From Rhodothermales bacterium (GTDB taxonomy: Bacteria > Bacteroidota > Rhodothermia > Rhodothermales > Bin80), in NCBI GenBank assembly GCA_951812585.1, contig OX638318.1:3042810-3106809 (forward strand): a DNA stretch of 64,000 nucleotides, written 5' to 3'. The notes beneath the pieces are model-generated. The model made no database searches and was not told the DNA's origin. It saw only the letters and a list, made by a program, of their open reading frames with translations. Shown here piece by piece: positions 56,001 through 64,000 of the stretch; positions within the stretch are counted from its first letter, which is position 1, and each line of letters begins with the position of its first letter. The translations under genes were made by a program, and so were the position numbers.

Positions 56001-56520
56001 CACGGACGAATTCCGCACCGATGCCCGTCTCAGGGTCAGCCAGGCCTGGAGCGCTTCCTTGGCCTTGGCGCGCGGCAACCGCCGTACTGCGAGCGCGTTG
56101 TTCGCCTCCCGCAGCTATGACATCGGTACAGTTTCCATTGCGCCGTCGCTGACTTACAGCACGGCCACAGCTTTCCAGGTAGTCGTGTCAGCGGTTCATG
56201 CCAGAAAGAACGCCGTGGCAGCACGTGCGTCGCTATGGAGGGTGCCTGTCGAGGCGCGCTATGCACGTGCGCAGCGATTCAACATTGCCGGTCGCCTGGA
56301 GGCTGCGTCTGTGGCCGTACGAGGGACCGCCCATGCCCATGGGCTTGCCCATTTTGAACTCACGGACGGGCGCGGCACAGGAACGTCGCTGATGTGGGCA
56401 CTATCATCCTGGTATCAGCTCAGCAGCGTGCTGCGCGCGACGGTGACTTACAACGGTCGCAGCCCGCAGGGCGCGCCGACCATCCACACGGTACGCATGC
56501 AGCTAAGCGCAGCCTTTTGA
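53044..56520 (+). CDS. large exported envelope protein, predicted outer-membrane barrel
   Basis: About 1158 residues with a signal peptide (MHLGRWACWFCFILAVLPAGA). The N-terminal third has a globular beta-rich part, including 'GPGQVQLGDFEVAYDGSSFAQLKRKVQGM' and 'DYVIDYATGELTFTTNRLI'. The last two thirds alternate polar and hydrophobic residues with many aromatic ends and finish in Phe (MQLSAAF), typical of an outer-membrane beta barrel. I cannot name the family. ATG 53044 fits the signal; the frame opens at 53035 with TTG. It is not in an evident operon with the TPM gene. Confidence 0.7.
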   Translation: MHLGRWACWFCFILAVLPAGAQDLGVFVDTLSGTQPFVLRPFIRPGSERIFQRGAPLDSTQFALDYRFGRLWVPSLTSQDTVFAHYRTWGVVLQDAYAPPLARAEGPGQADSAKQHIAPATRSSVSLSRTGSITRGVLAGNRRDAIIESGLRLQLAGTVAENVRVKAVLTDESTPILPEGTTQRLSELDRVYIEIISGPGQVQLGDFEVAYDGSSFAQLKRKVQGMGLGAASSVSGLAGSVQAMGAAARGVFRRQSLTVSDGVQGPYRLTGEQHEQFIFIVPGSEEVYLDGQRLSRGQTQDYVIDYATGELTFTTNRLIRFHDRVVVEFQYRTTEYTRTLLGAETDVAFGHRATGPARASLGATFLRESDGRVLSEAFGLTAEDEALLAAVGDSMALRTGAIPVPYDAEAPYVQYVQQDTLLDAGRVVYYAPVAERPTRPVFRVTFTRVGPGNGSYVRQGQATNGIAYQWRGPGRGDYEPVRILPKPRQQRMLDLRGTVSPVRFLELFGEWATSLYDRNRLSPLHKADDTGRAYLGGLRLTPRPVGLGTVALSAQRRDIGRGFASFSRIRPVEFERLWNLSAQQTASMRQSLSAASETIDEGTVTWQASPHSSLTATAGRLALGHQFEAQRAEISLALEEPKWPQVRYHLISITSSDASLLQDGTWQRHNGSAAVSLLNKQLIPAVQYQKNRRIVRAVAADSLIAPSNAFVHVTPGLTWRAPMGKVGASYDLRIDDRVHRGAIARATQAATWDVHFDMRPSRIFRTEGRIGLRSLTYNREPGSGQTASDKRSAVMRWSGRLQPWQRALQLHWFYEALSERTPTLQEIYIRTGPELGEYVWVDANGNGVLELDEFLPETTQDEGNYVRTLIPSDSLQSVIGLQMRLSLQLDLSRKWRDAPARWQRALRHVSMRTAINVQEKSRTPRLTDVYFLRMGTFRSPEHTLKGLLSLQQDVYLWKDSPRHGWHFSYRHIRGRNELAAGAESRATDEFRTDARLRVSQAWSASLALARGNRRTASALFASRSYDIGTVSIAPSLTYSTATAFQVVVSAVHARKNAVAARASLWRVPVEARYARAQRFNIAGRLEAASVAVRGTAHAHGLAHFELTDGRGTGTSLMWALSSWYQLSSVLRATVTYNGRSPQGAPTIHTVRMQLSAAF

Positions 56521-56592
56521 GACCGTGCCAAGCGCTACAATTGCCAAGTCCCAAATACCTATCTTCTTACATGCCACTGACCACCTGTGCAC

Positions 56593-57228
56593 ATGCAAGT
56601 CTCTCGGATACTTCTTTGCGCGGCACTGATCCTTATCGCTGCGCCAGGGTCGCTATTGGCCCAGAATGACAAGGAAGCGCTTGAGGCGCTATATTGGGCC
56701 CGCCAAAAGGAGGCAATGTCGCGCTTCACCCAAGCCGATGTAGACTTCATGACAGGCATGATCGGGCATCATGCCCAAGCGCTCATCATGTCACGTTTGG
56801 CCCCGACGAACGATGCCAGTGCATCGGTTCAGGTGCTGGCGGCGCGCATTATCAATGCGCAGAATGACGAGATTGCGCTTATGCAGAGTTGGCTGCGTGA
56901 TCGCGAGCAAGTAGTGCCGCAGGTTCTTATCGAGGGGCTGCAGCTGACTATTGAAGGAGGCGGCCATCATGCGCACCATATGCCGGGCATGCTCACCCAG
57001 GTGCAGTTGGAGGAGCTGGCAGCGGCCCGTGGCCAAGTGTTCGACCGCCTGTTCTTGACCTACATGATCCAGCATCACGCGGGGGCTGTAACCATGGTGG
57101 AAGACCTTTTTGCGGTGGATGGTGCAGCCCAGGACGAAGCGGCATACAAGCTTGCCTCCAGCATTCATGTAGATCAGATCACAGAGATCGCACGGATGCA
57201 GGAGATGCTGGACAGCCTTGCCCAATAA
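56593..57228 (+). CDS. secreted DUF305 protein
   Basis: About 211 residues with a signal peptide (MQVSRILLCAALILIAAPGSLLA). Two DUF305 metal-binding-type repeats: 'DVDFMTGMIGHHAQALIMSRLA' and 'FLTYMIQHHAGAVTMVEDLF'. Met/His-rich motifs (MxxMIxHH, HHAHHM) suggest a ferritin-like helical bundle with metal ligands. The family is often linked with copper; that is known for the family, not seen here. It precedes the two LVIVD genes. Confidence 0.85.
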   Translation: MQVSRILLCAALILIAAPGSLLAQNDKEALEALYWARQKEAMSRFTQADVDFMTGMIGHHAQALIMSRLAPTNDASASVQVLAARIINAQNDEIALMQSWLRDREQVVPQVLIEGLQLTIEGGGHHAHHMPGMLTQVQLEELAAARGQVFDRLFLTYMIQHHAGAVTMVEDLFAVDGAAQDEAAYKLASSIHVDQITEIARMQEMLDSLAQ

Positions 57229-57259
57229 ACTCGACTTACTAACCAACAGGCTTAAACAC

Positions 57260-59191
57260 ATGCGCAATTTTTATGCACGCATAGCACTGCTCGGTGCACT
57301 GGCTCTCTCGATCTGCGCGCTGCCTGCGCTGGCGCAGCAGATGGACGACCCACGGGTTGGACTCGGTGCTGGGCTTTTTGACGCTGAAGAAGCGATCTGG
57401 AATCTGTCGATGCTTTCCACAACCGTGCCGCCGGAGGCTTTCGTTGGCGTCACCAATTCGGACTTGGCCTTCAAAGACCACTACGCCATACAGGGCAACT
57501 ATAACGGCGTGCTGATCTGGGACATCAGTGACCCGGCGGCACCGGTACTGGTCAAGGACTATCTGTGTCCTGCCTCGCAGAGCGATGTTTCGGTCTACGA
57601 GCACTTGCTATTCGTATCTGGCGAAGGCTTTGGGGGCCGCCTGGACTGCGGTACGCAAGGTGTAGACGAACAGGTCAGCCATGACCGACTGCGCGGTATT
57701 CGCATCTTCGATATTTCTGACATTGTCAATCCGGAGTATGTTGCCAACGTGCAGACGTGTCGCGGCTCGCATACGCACTCGGTGCTCAAGGATCCGGATG
57801 ACGATGAGAACGTGTATGTCTACGTGTCGGGATCTGCGCCGGTGCGTCCTGCGGAGGAGCTGCCAGGTTGCTCCGGTTTGTCTCCAGATGAAGACCCTGA
57901 ATCTGCGCTGTTCCGGATTGAAGTGGTCAAGGTGCCGCTTGCGGACCCCGCCCAGGCGGCTATTGTGAGCTCACCCCGGATTTTTGAGGACCTCGTGGCC
58001 CCGCCCAGACATGGGCCGTCTCCTGCTGACATTGCGGCTATGGAAGAAGCCAGGGCTGCAGGCAAGTTCGTCGTAACGTATGCGGGTCAGTCCATCGTAC
58101 TGCCTGACCGGTATGTTGAAATGATAATGGGCCAGTGGATGGCAGAATCCGGAAAAGAGGGGGAACCCACGGCTGCCGACAGCACGGAGTTTCGCGAAGC
58201 CCTAGATGGCATCTTTGAAGCGATGGTGGGAGCCCCGGATGCCGAAGGCGAAGATGATGGACCGGCGCCCGGCCCTACGCAGTGCCACGACATCACACTC
58301 TATCCCGAAATTGGGCTTGCGGGCGGCGCATGTGAAGGTTATGGGCTGCTGCTGGATATTTCCGACCCGGCGAATCCGACGCGTATCGACGCTGTCGCTG
58401 ACTCCAACTTTTCCTACTGGCATTCGGCTACCTTCAGCAACGATGGCAGCAAAATCCTCTTTACGGACGAGTGGGGCGGCGGTGGCGGGCCGAAGTGCCG
58501 CGCAACTGATCCGATGGAGTGGGGGGCCAACGCACTGTTCACGCTGTCCGAGGATGGCAAGATGGAGTTCCAGAGCTACTTTAAGCTGCCTGCCGTCCAG
58601 TCCAGCCTGGAAAACTGTGTAGCCCACAACGGTTCGCTCATCCCGGTACCGGGGCGCGACCTTTTCATCCAGTCGTGGTACCAGGGCGGCATTTCGCTGA
58701 TGGATTGGACCGACATCAAGAATCCAATTGAGATCGCGTACCATGATCGCGGCCCGGTCAATGCGGATCAGATGAGCAGTGGCGGCAGCTGGTCGGTTTA
58801 CTGGTACAACGGTGTTATTGTCAGCAGTGAGATCGCACGCGGCTTGGACATCTTCCAGCTGGAGCCGAGCGAGTACCTGTCGGCCAACGAGATCCTGGCT
58901 TCCAAGACCGTAAAGTTGGACTATCTCAACGCCCAGGGACAGCCGACGTATGTCTGGCCTGTCAGCTTCACGCTGGCGAATGCCTATCTGGATCAGCTCG
59001 AGCGCGCCGCAGCCTTCTCCGCTGAGGGTATCGCCAGGGTCCGGGCCGGCTTGCACCGCGCGGAGGCTGCGGAGGGAGACGCGCGGTCGGACATCCTTAT
59101 GCGCCTCGCACAGATGATGTCACGCAGCCGCGACACAGAAAAGGCGTCTTTGCTCAAGGAGACACTTGAAGCACTTGCACAGCAAAACTAA
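57260..59191 (+). CDS. secreted LVIVD-repeat beta-propeller protein, copy 1
   Basis: 643 residues from ATG 57260 with a signal peptide ending ALPALAQ. LVIVD-like blades are seen ('GNYNGVLIWDISDPAAPVLVKDYL', 'LRGIRIFDISDIVNPEYVANV', 'GYGLLLDISDPANPTRI'). Conserved Cys and His lie in 'LDCGTQ', 'CRGSHTHS', 'TQCHDI', 'GACEGYG' and 'ENCVAHNGSL'. Highly similar to the next gene, from which it is separated by 5 bases. Predicted periplasmic or surface; no enzyme activity can be assigned. Confidence 0.82.
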   Translation: MRNFYARIALLGALALSICALPALAQQMDDPRVGLGAGLFDAEEAIWNLSMLSTTVPPEAFVGVTNSDLAFKDHYAIQGNYNGVLIWDISDPAAPVLVKDYLCPASQSDVSVYEHLLFVSGEGFGGRLDCGTQGVDEQVSHDRLRGIRIFDISDIVNPEYVANVQTCRGSHTHSVLKDPDDDENVYVYVSGSAPVRPAEELPGCSGLSPDEDPESALFRIEVVKVPLADPAQAAIVSSPRIFEDLVAPPRHGPSPADIAAMEEARAAGKFVVTYAGQSIVLPDRYVEMIMGQWMAESGKEGEPTAADSTEFREALDGIFEAMVGAPDAEGEDDGPAPGPTQCHDITLYPEIGLAGGACEGYGLLLDISDPANPTRIDAVADSNFSYWHSATFSNDGSKILFTDEWGGGGGPKCRATDPMEWGANALFTLSEDGKMEFQSYFKLPAVQSSLENCVAHNGSLIPVPGRDLFIQSWYQGGISLMDWTDIKNPIEIAYHDRGPVNADQMSSGGSWSVYWYNGVIVSSEIARGLDIFQLEPSEYLSANEILASKTVKLDYLNAQGQPTYVWPVSFTLANAYLDQLERAAAFSAEGIARVRAGLHRAEAAEGDARSDILMRLAQMMSRSRDTEKASLLKETLEALAQQN

Positions 59192-59196
59192 AGGCC

Positions 59197-61098
59197 ATGC
59201 GCTTATTCGTTCTTTTATTTCTGATTGCCGCATTGGCAACCCCCGGGGCGTGGGCCCAGGACTCACCGGACCCCCGCGAATCTTTGCGCGCGGGACTCTT
59301 TGACGCCGAAGAGGCCATCTGGAATCTCAACAAGCTGTCCACTACGCAACCACCTGAGGCGTTTGTGGGGGTGACCAATTCGGACTTGGCCTTCAAGGAC
59401 CAATATGTCTTTCAGGGCAACTATAACGGCGTCATCGTGTGGGACATATCCGATCCAACCGCTCCAGTGCTGGTGAAGGATTACTTGTGTCCGGCGTCGC
59501 AGAGCGACGTATCGGTCTACGGCAACCTCATGTTTGTTAGCGGCGAAGGTATGGGCGGACGGTTGGATTGTGGCACAGACGGGGTACGCGAGCGTGTCAG
59601 CCACGAACGGCTGCGCGGCATACGCATCTTCGACATCACGGATGTAGCCGATCCGCAGTATGTCGCGAATGTACAAACGTGTCGCGGCTCCCATACACAT
59701 TCGGTGCTTAAGGATCCGGGTGACGACGAGAACATCTATGTCTACGTGTCGGGCTCGGCCCCCGTCCGCCCAAATGAAGAGTTGGAGGGGTGCTCCGGCC
59801 TTATGCCTGAGGAAGACCCCAACACGGCACTTTTCCGCATTGAGGTCATCAAGGTGCCGCTGGCCAACCCGTCGGCGGCAGCGGTCGTCAGTTCGCCCCG
59901 CATCTTCAACGATCTGGAAGCGCCTCCGCGCCACGGCCCGTCCCCGGCCGATATTGAAGCAGCAGAGCAGGCCCGTGCTGAGGGCGCGTTTGTTGTCACT
60001 GTCAGGGGGCAGCCGCGCGTCCTTCGTGACCGGCAGGTGCGTGCATACATGCGGCAGTGGATGGAAGATGAGGACAGGGAAGGCGACATGACGGCCCAGG
60101 ACAGTGCGGACTTTCGCGCGGCACTGCCTGCCTTCATGGCGGCACGCAACCGGGCGCGCGGCATCACGCCGCAGGCGCGCCGCGGTCCTACGCAGTGCCA
60201 CGACATCACGCTATACCCAGAGATTGGATTGGCGGGCGGTGCGTGTGGAGGATACGGCTTGCTGCTGGACATCACCGATCCGGCTAATCCGGTTCGTATT
60301 CAGGCGGTAGCGGACTCCAACTTTTCCTATTGGCATTCTGCCACCTTCAGCAATGATGGTTCCAAGGTTCTGTTCACGGACGAGTGGGGCGGTGGTGGCG
60401 GGCCCAAGTGTCGGGCGTCGGATCCGATGGAGTGGGGTGCCAATGCCCTCTTTGAAATCGATGCCGACTCGCGCATGCACTTCAAGAGTTACTTTAAGCT
60501 GCCTGCCGCCCAGTCCAGCCTGGAAAACTGTGTAGCCCACAACGGTTCGCTCATCCCGGTGCCGGGCCGCGACCTGTTCGTGCAGTCCTGGTACCAGGGC
60601 GGTGTGTCGCTGATGGATTGGACCGATGTGAGCAATCCTGTAGAGATCGCGTACCATGATCGCGGACCCGTTAATCCTGAGCGCATGCAGAGCGCGGGGA
60701 GCTGGTCGGTTTACTGGTACAATGGCGTCATCGTCAGCAGCGAGATAGCCCGTGGGCTGGATATCTTTGAGCTGACGCCCAGCGAGTATCTGACGGCGAA
60801 CGAGATCGCGGCGTCCAATACTGTGCAGTACGACTATTTCAATGCGCAGGGGCAGCCGATGTACTCATGGCCTGCGTCCTTTGTGTTGGCTCGGGCGTAT
60901 CTGGACCAGCTTGTGCGCGGCGATGGTCTGAGTGCCGAAGCGATTGCCCAGGTCCGTCAGGGACTCGATGCGGCCGAAGCCGCTGCGCCCGAAGCCCGCA
61001 GTGCCCTGATCATGAATCTGATGCCGTACCTGTCTGGCGGTGCGGATGAAGCCAAGCTGGCGTTGCTGCGTGACGTTTTGAATCAGCTGGCCGGGTAG
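59197..61098 (+). CDS. secreted LVIVD-repeat beta-propeller protein, copy 2
   Basis: 633 residues with a signal peptide (LFVLLFLIAALATPGAWA). It matches copy 1 over nearly its whole length (for example 'EAFVGVTNSDLAFKDQYVFQ', 'SFSYWHSATFSNDGSK'-like 'NFSYWHSATFSNDGSK', 'EWGGGGGPKCRA'). The main difference is an acidic or variable loop around residues 285-335. One 71-base patch is 70/71 identical in DNA to copy 1, more than the surrounding sequence. The MFS gene follows 33 bases later. Confidence 0.82.
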   Translation: MRLFVLLFLIAALATPGAWAQDSPDPRESLRAGLFDAEEAIWNLNKLSTTQPPEAFVGVTNSDLAFKDQYVFQGNYNGVIVWDISDPTAPVLVKDYLCPASQSDVSVYGNLMFVSGEGMGGRLDCGTDGVRERVSHERLRGIRIFDITDVADPQYVANVQTCRGSHTHSVLKDPGDDENIYVYVSGSAPVRPNEELEGCSGLMPEEDPNTALFRIEVIKVPLANPSAAAVVSSPRIFNDLEAPPRHGPSPADIEAAEQARAEGAFVVTVRGQPRVLRDRQVRAYMRQWMEDEDREGDMTAQDSADFRAALPAFMAARNRARGITPQARRGPTQCHDITLYPEIGLAGGACGGYGLLLDITDPANPVRIQAVADSNFSYWHSATFSNDGSKVLFTDEWGGGGGPKCRASDPMEWGANALFEIDADSRMHFKSYFKLPAAQSSLENCVAHNGSLIPVPGRDLFVQSWYQGGVSLMDWTDVSNPVEIAYHDRGPVNPERMQSAGSWSVYWYNGVIVSSEIARGLDIFELTPSEYLTANEIAASNTVQYDYFNAQGQPMYSWPASFVLARAYLDQLVRGDGLSAEAIAQVRQGLDAAEAAAPEARSALIMNLMPYLSGGADEAKLALLRDVLNQLAG

Positions 61099-61131
61099 AA
61101 TTATTTCGTGTCTTAAAGTATTACATCAACA

Positions 61132-62355
61132 ATGAACGTGAACCGCATCGCTCGTCTGAGCCTCATGATGTTTGTCCAGTACCTGATCTGGGGGGCGTGG
61201 GCGCCTACGCTGGGTAACTACATGCAGACTATTGAGATGGGCGAATACATCCAGGTTGCGTACGCCTTGGGTCCGCTCAGCGCCATTATTGCGCCGTTTT
61301 TTCTGGGCATGGTGGCTGACCGCTTCTTTGACTCGGAGAAGGTGTTGGGGGTGCTGTTTCTGGTTTCGGGCGTATCCATGGGGTTGATGCCGCAATTTGC
61401 GGGCTCTCCGTTGTTCTTGACGCTGCTCGGGCTGCACGCGCTGTGCTATTTCCCTACGCTGGGTCTTACGGCGTCATTAGCGTTCCACCACCTGCACAAT
61501 CAGGAAAAGGAGTTTCCTGTTGTGCGGGTTTTCGGCACGCTGGGTTGGGCGGCCATAGGCACGTTCATGGGGTATATCCTGCAGCAAGACTCGTCGCCCA
61601 TGGGCCTGTATATCGGCGCGGGCGCGGCCATTTTCATGGGGCTTTACAGTTTCACGCTGCCGCATACGCCGCCGCCGGCTGCCGGTCAGCCCACCTCCTG
61701 GAAGCAGATTGCGGGCATTGAGGCGTTTCGCGCGCTCAAGAGCCGTTCGTTTGTGGTCTTCTTGGCGGCGGCGATGCTGATTTTCATTGCGTTCGGGACC
61801 TACTTCCCGTACGCTCCCGTCTACTTCCAGGATCTGAACGAGACGCTATCACTGTCGCACTTCAGCAATCCTAGTTTTGAGATGAGTTTTGGCCAGTGGT
61901 CGGAGATCATCTTCATGCTGCTCATTCCGTTCTTTTTCGCGCGCCTCGGTGTCAAGTGGATGCTATTGCTCGGCATGTTGGCTTGGGTGGCGCGGTTCAC
62001 CATCTTTGCGGGTGCGGCGATGACCGGCACGTTTTGGCTGATCATGATCGGCATCGCGGTGCATGGCATCTGTTACGACTTCTTCTTCGTAACCGGTCAG
62101 ATTTACTTGGACAAGAAGACGGCACCCAACATCAGGGGCCAGGTTCAGGGCCTTTTGGTGCTTCTGACGCAAGGCGTTGGCTTTTTTCTGGGCACGATGA
62201 TATCCGGCTTCATGGTCAACTCTATTGGCACCAATGCTGAGCTGGAGCTCGGCCAGTGGCGAACATTCTGGCTGGTATTCGCAGGCCTTACCGTGGCTTT
62301 CACGCTATTCTTCGCCTTGCTGTTCAAGGATGATGCTGAAGAGGCGCCTGCATGA
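61132..62355 (+). CDS. MFS nucleoside-permease-like transporter
   Basis: 407 residues, about twelve membrane spans. The opening 'LMMFVQYLIWGAWAPTLGNYM' and later 'GQWSEIIFMLLIPFFFARLGVKWMLLLG' fit the NupG/XapB-like nucleoside:H+ symporter family. 'FPVVRVFGTLGWAAIG' is also typical. It follows the LVIVD genes closely, so a joint role in uptake is possible but unproved. Confidence 0.82.
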   Translation: MNVNRIARLSLMMFVQYLIWGAWAPTLGNYMQTIEMGEYIQVAYALGPLSAIIAPFFLGMVADRFFDSEKVLGVLFLVSGVSMGLMPQFAGSPLFLTLLGLHALCYFPTLGLTASLAFHHLHNQEKEFPVVRVFGTLGWAAIGTFMGYILQQDSSPMGLYIGAGAAIFMGLYSFTLPHTPPPAAGQPTSWKQIAGIEAFRALKSRSFVVFLAAAMLIFIAFGTYFPYAPVYFQDLNETLSLSHFSNPSFEMSFGQWSEIIFMLLIPFFFARLGVKWMLLLGMLAWVARFTIFAGAAMTGTFWLIMIGIAVHGICYDFFFVTGQIYLDKKTAPNIRGQVQGLLVLLTQGVGFFLGTMISGFMVNSIGTNAELELGQWRTFWLVFAGLTVAFTLFFALLFKDDAEEAPA

Positions 62356-62621
62356 TGCAGGTCTGGCGGGACGCGCCCGAACCCTTGACACCGTTATTGC
62401 TTGGCCAGGGAGCCAGTGATTCGATTCCAGCCTGTTGCCACCAGTCTGCGGGATCATTGCGCCTGTTCGTTCGACCCGCCTGAGCGACGATGGCGACTTT
62501 TAAAGCGACCTGTTTCGCCGGTGCAGCGAGGAACGCAAGGGACCACATGCACACGCTGAATCGGCCACGCAAGGACGACGGTTCCGATTCCGCTATCAGG
62601 AGCTTGGCCACACTGCCAAGA

Positions 62622-63065
62622 CTATCGGACGAAATCGTACACGAGATGCTCTTCGGGCACGCCCTCGATTTTTAGAATAACTCTGCCCGGACCGGGTCCG
62701 TAGAACTGCTGGTAGCGCGTTCTGATCAAGTCGAGCTCGAAGACGCGGGAATCGGTCAGCCAGGCCTCGCAGATATCGTCGTTGGCATTGTGGGCGAGTT
62801 CCGCCGAGAGTTGCACCGGATCCGACTCTCTGAACGACGACGAAATCACGAGCGTGAAGGCGTGGTCCCGGCAACCGCCGGAATACGAAACTTCGAGTAC
62901 CAACTGATTTCCTTCGATGGCGGCCGAATTAACGACAAAGGGATCGTTTCCCCAGTTGCGGTCATCGACTACCACGACGTTGGCTTCCCGGACATTCGGC
63001 TCCAGCGCAGACTCGTTGCAGCCCAAACCGGCTAGGAATCCGAGAACGAGTACAACCGAGGGCAT
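62622..63065 (-). CDS. small lipoprotein
   Basis: About 147 residues with a lipobox (LAGLGC). The body has 'LEVSYSGGCRDHAFTLVIS' and a C-terminal 'YGPGPGRVILKIEG' strand pattern. I recognise the GGCRDH type of lipoprotein in related bacteria but no function. ATG 63065 fits the signal; a longer frame reaches 63110. It converges with the MFS gene across 266 bases. Confidence 0.6.
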   Translation of the reverse strand: MPSVVLVLGFLAGLGCNESALEPNVREANVVVVDDRNWGNDPFVVNSAAIEGNQLVLEVSYSGGCRDHAFTLVISSSFRESDPVQLSAELAHNANDDICEAWLTDSRVFELDLIRTRYQQFYGPGPGRVILKIEGVPEEHLVYDFVR

Positions 63066-63579
63066 GCCCCTCGTGGCCGATAGCCAAGCAATCGTTGATA
63101 AGGGCGCCATTGATTGCTCTAACGTCTAATCGACCCATTGCGGATTTTGGGTATGCCCACGAGAATAATATACCACCTATTGCCGCGTTACCGAACCTTG
63201 CCCGGCGAGTGGCACGTTTCGATGCCTTGTTCGGTGTCCAGCAAGGCACCTACCGTAGCCCGCACTTCCGCGTAGTGACTTGCTGTCCGGTGGCGCTGGT
63301 TACTTGCTTACCACAATGGGCTTTGGCAATTGCTGCCGCGAGCACGCAGTACAGCCAAATCTTGCCGCGTTCTACCCCTCCAGGGACCTTCCGGTGCGTA
63401 GTCGGCACCACCGGAGGCACCGGTCTGGAGCCACCAGAGGTTGAGCTTGGACAGACAGGTTACGCAGGGCATGCTGAATCAGTCCCACGAAGCGCTGGGC
63501 TGAGCCCCGCAGCACAATGCAAATGCTGCCTATGATCAGGGCATTACGTATACTCCGCACCGAACCAATTCCTAGTCCT
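63066..63579. other. 514-base stretch before the DUF1080 gene
   Basis: No convincing gene. A 146-codon frame at 63095-63535 has no recognisable family or signal, and the opposite strand has a frame with 'LIQHALRNLSVQAQPL' that could be a decayed fragment. I see no clear promoter. Confidence 0.5.
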
Positions 63580-64000
63580 ATGCAAACGGTAACGGTATTC
63601 ACTATGGTCCTTGTAGTAGCTTTGGCTGCTTGCCAGCGCACGGAAAACATGGATGCCCCAGCGGCTGAGGACGCACAGCCAGATCAGGAAGCGACCGACA
63701 GATGGATTAACCTGACCGCCGACCATTGGCGCGGATATCGGAGCGAAGTTCGACCCTCTGCATGGATGGCCATGGAGGATGGCACGCTGCACTTCTCCCC
63801 TGAGGGTGAGCGCGGGGATATCGTCACGCGCGACGAGTATGACAACTTCGAGCTGGAGCTGGAGTGGAAGATTTCAGAAGGCGGCAATAGCGGGATCATG
63901 TTTCGCGTCAGTGAAGATCACGATTACCCGTGGCGCACGGGCCCTGAGTTTCAGGTGCTGGACGATGACAGCCACCCGGATGCTCTGGAAGGGGAGGACC
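63580..64000 (+). CDS. DUF1080 (3-keto-disaccharide hydrolase-like) lipoprotein, partial
   Basis: Starts at ATG 63580 and runs off the window; about 140 codons are present. A lipobox (VVALAAC) follows a hydrophobic stretch. The body matches the DUF1080/concanavalin-like domain: 'WINLTADHWRGYRSE', 'DEYDNFELELEWKISEGGNSGIMFR' and 'YPWRTGPEFQVLDDDSHPDA'. It is predicted to bind or cleave a carbohydrate at the cell surface. The C-terminal part is missing here. Confidence 0.9.
   Translation, partial: MQTVTVFTMVLVVALAACQRTENMDAPAAEDAQPDQEATDRWINLTADHWRGYRSEVRPSAWMAMEDGTLHFSPEGERGDIVTRDEYDNFELELEWKISEGGNSGIMFRVSEDHDYPWRTGPEFQVLDDDSHPDALEGED

Noticed and set aside
1-64000. CRISPR array, prophage or toxin-antitoxin system
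   Set aside because: No spaced short repeats, phage structural genes or toxin-antitoxin pair was recognised. The only defence-like trace is the methylase remnant.

Overview
The window is GC-rich and densely coded. It looks like a chromosome segment from the Bacteroidota/Rhodothermota side of the tree; this placement is inferred from gene content only. The pointers are an N-acylornithine carbamoyltransferase arginine pathway, a NVEALA-like peptide beside a 6-bladed propeller lipoprotein and a thioredoxin-like protein, a DUF7033-type deacetylase, DUF1080 and LVIVD proteins, and few clear Shine-Dalgarno sites. There is one tRNA (Arg-CCG), no rRNA and no CRISPR array.

Layout. 1-5613: tRNA, CPBP protease, DUF2007, cdsA, a small membrane protein, mutL, tilS. 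5931-7879 (minus): a thioredoxin-like protein and a propeller lipoprotein behind a decayed NVEALA-type peptide gene. 8110-10779: a scar of two IS1634-type transposase remnants and a broken DNA methylase. 11174-20449: hpt, a Tat-exported TIM-barrel protein, an HD hydrolase, a deacetylase, mutS, purD, an NHL protein. 20984-30584: ilvB-ilvN-ilvC-leuB-leuA-leuC-leuD-cimA. 30641-36943 (minus): argG-argC-argD-argF'-argB-argE, convergent with the former. 37154-39478: moaA and a P-loop ATPase. 40649-43111: a BlaI/M56 pair with a promoter flanked by matched operators. 43691-45162: an IS3 element. 45264-52975: an EEP-family hydrolase, ppc, HU, a zinc-ribbon/TPR protein, modA, modB, a TPM protein. 53044-64000: a large envelope protein, DUF305, two tandem LVIVD proteins, an MFS permease, a lipoprotein, and a DUF1080 lipoprotein cut by the window end.

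How the genes work together. Eight tightly packed genes make leucine and, through citramalate, the 2-oxobutanoate for isoleucine; ilvD is not here. The six arg genes run from N-acylglutamate to argininosuccinate; argH and the first acylation step are elsewhere. The carbamoyltransferase carries Ala where acetyl-type enzymes have Glu and succinyl-type enzymes have Pro, which favours N-succinylornithine. mutL and mutS lie 11 kb apart. moaA and modAB suggest molybdenum use, but no modC is in the window.

Most worth a second look: the BlaI operator-promoter layout and the 87-bp repeats in its M56 partner; the decayed NVEALA-like gene with an in-frame amber; the displaced CdsA signature; the Ala in ArgF'; the DUF305-LVIVD-LVIVD-MFS cluster with a near-identical patch; and the palindrome in front of the ATPase gene. 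No clearly new defence or mobile system was found.
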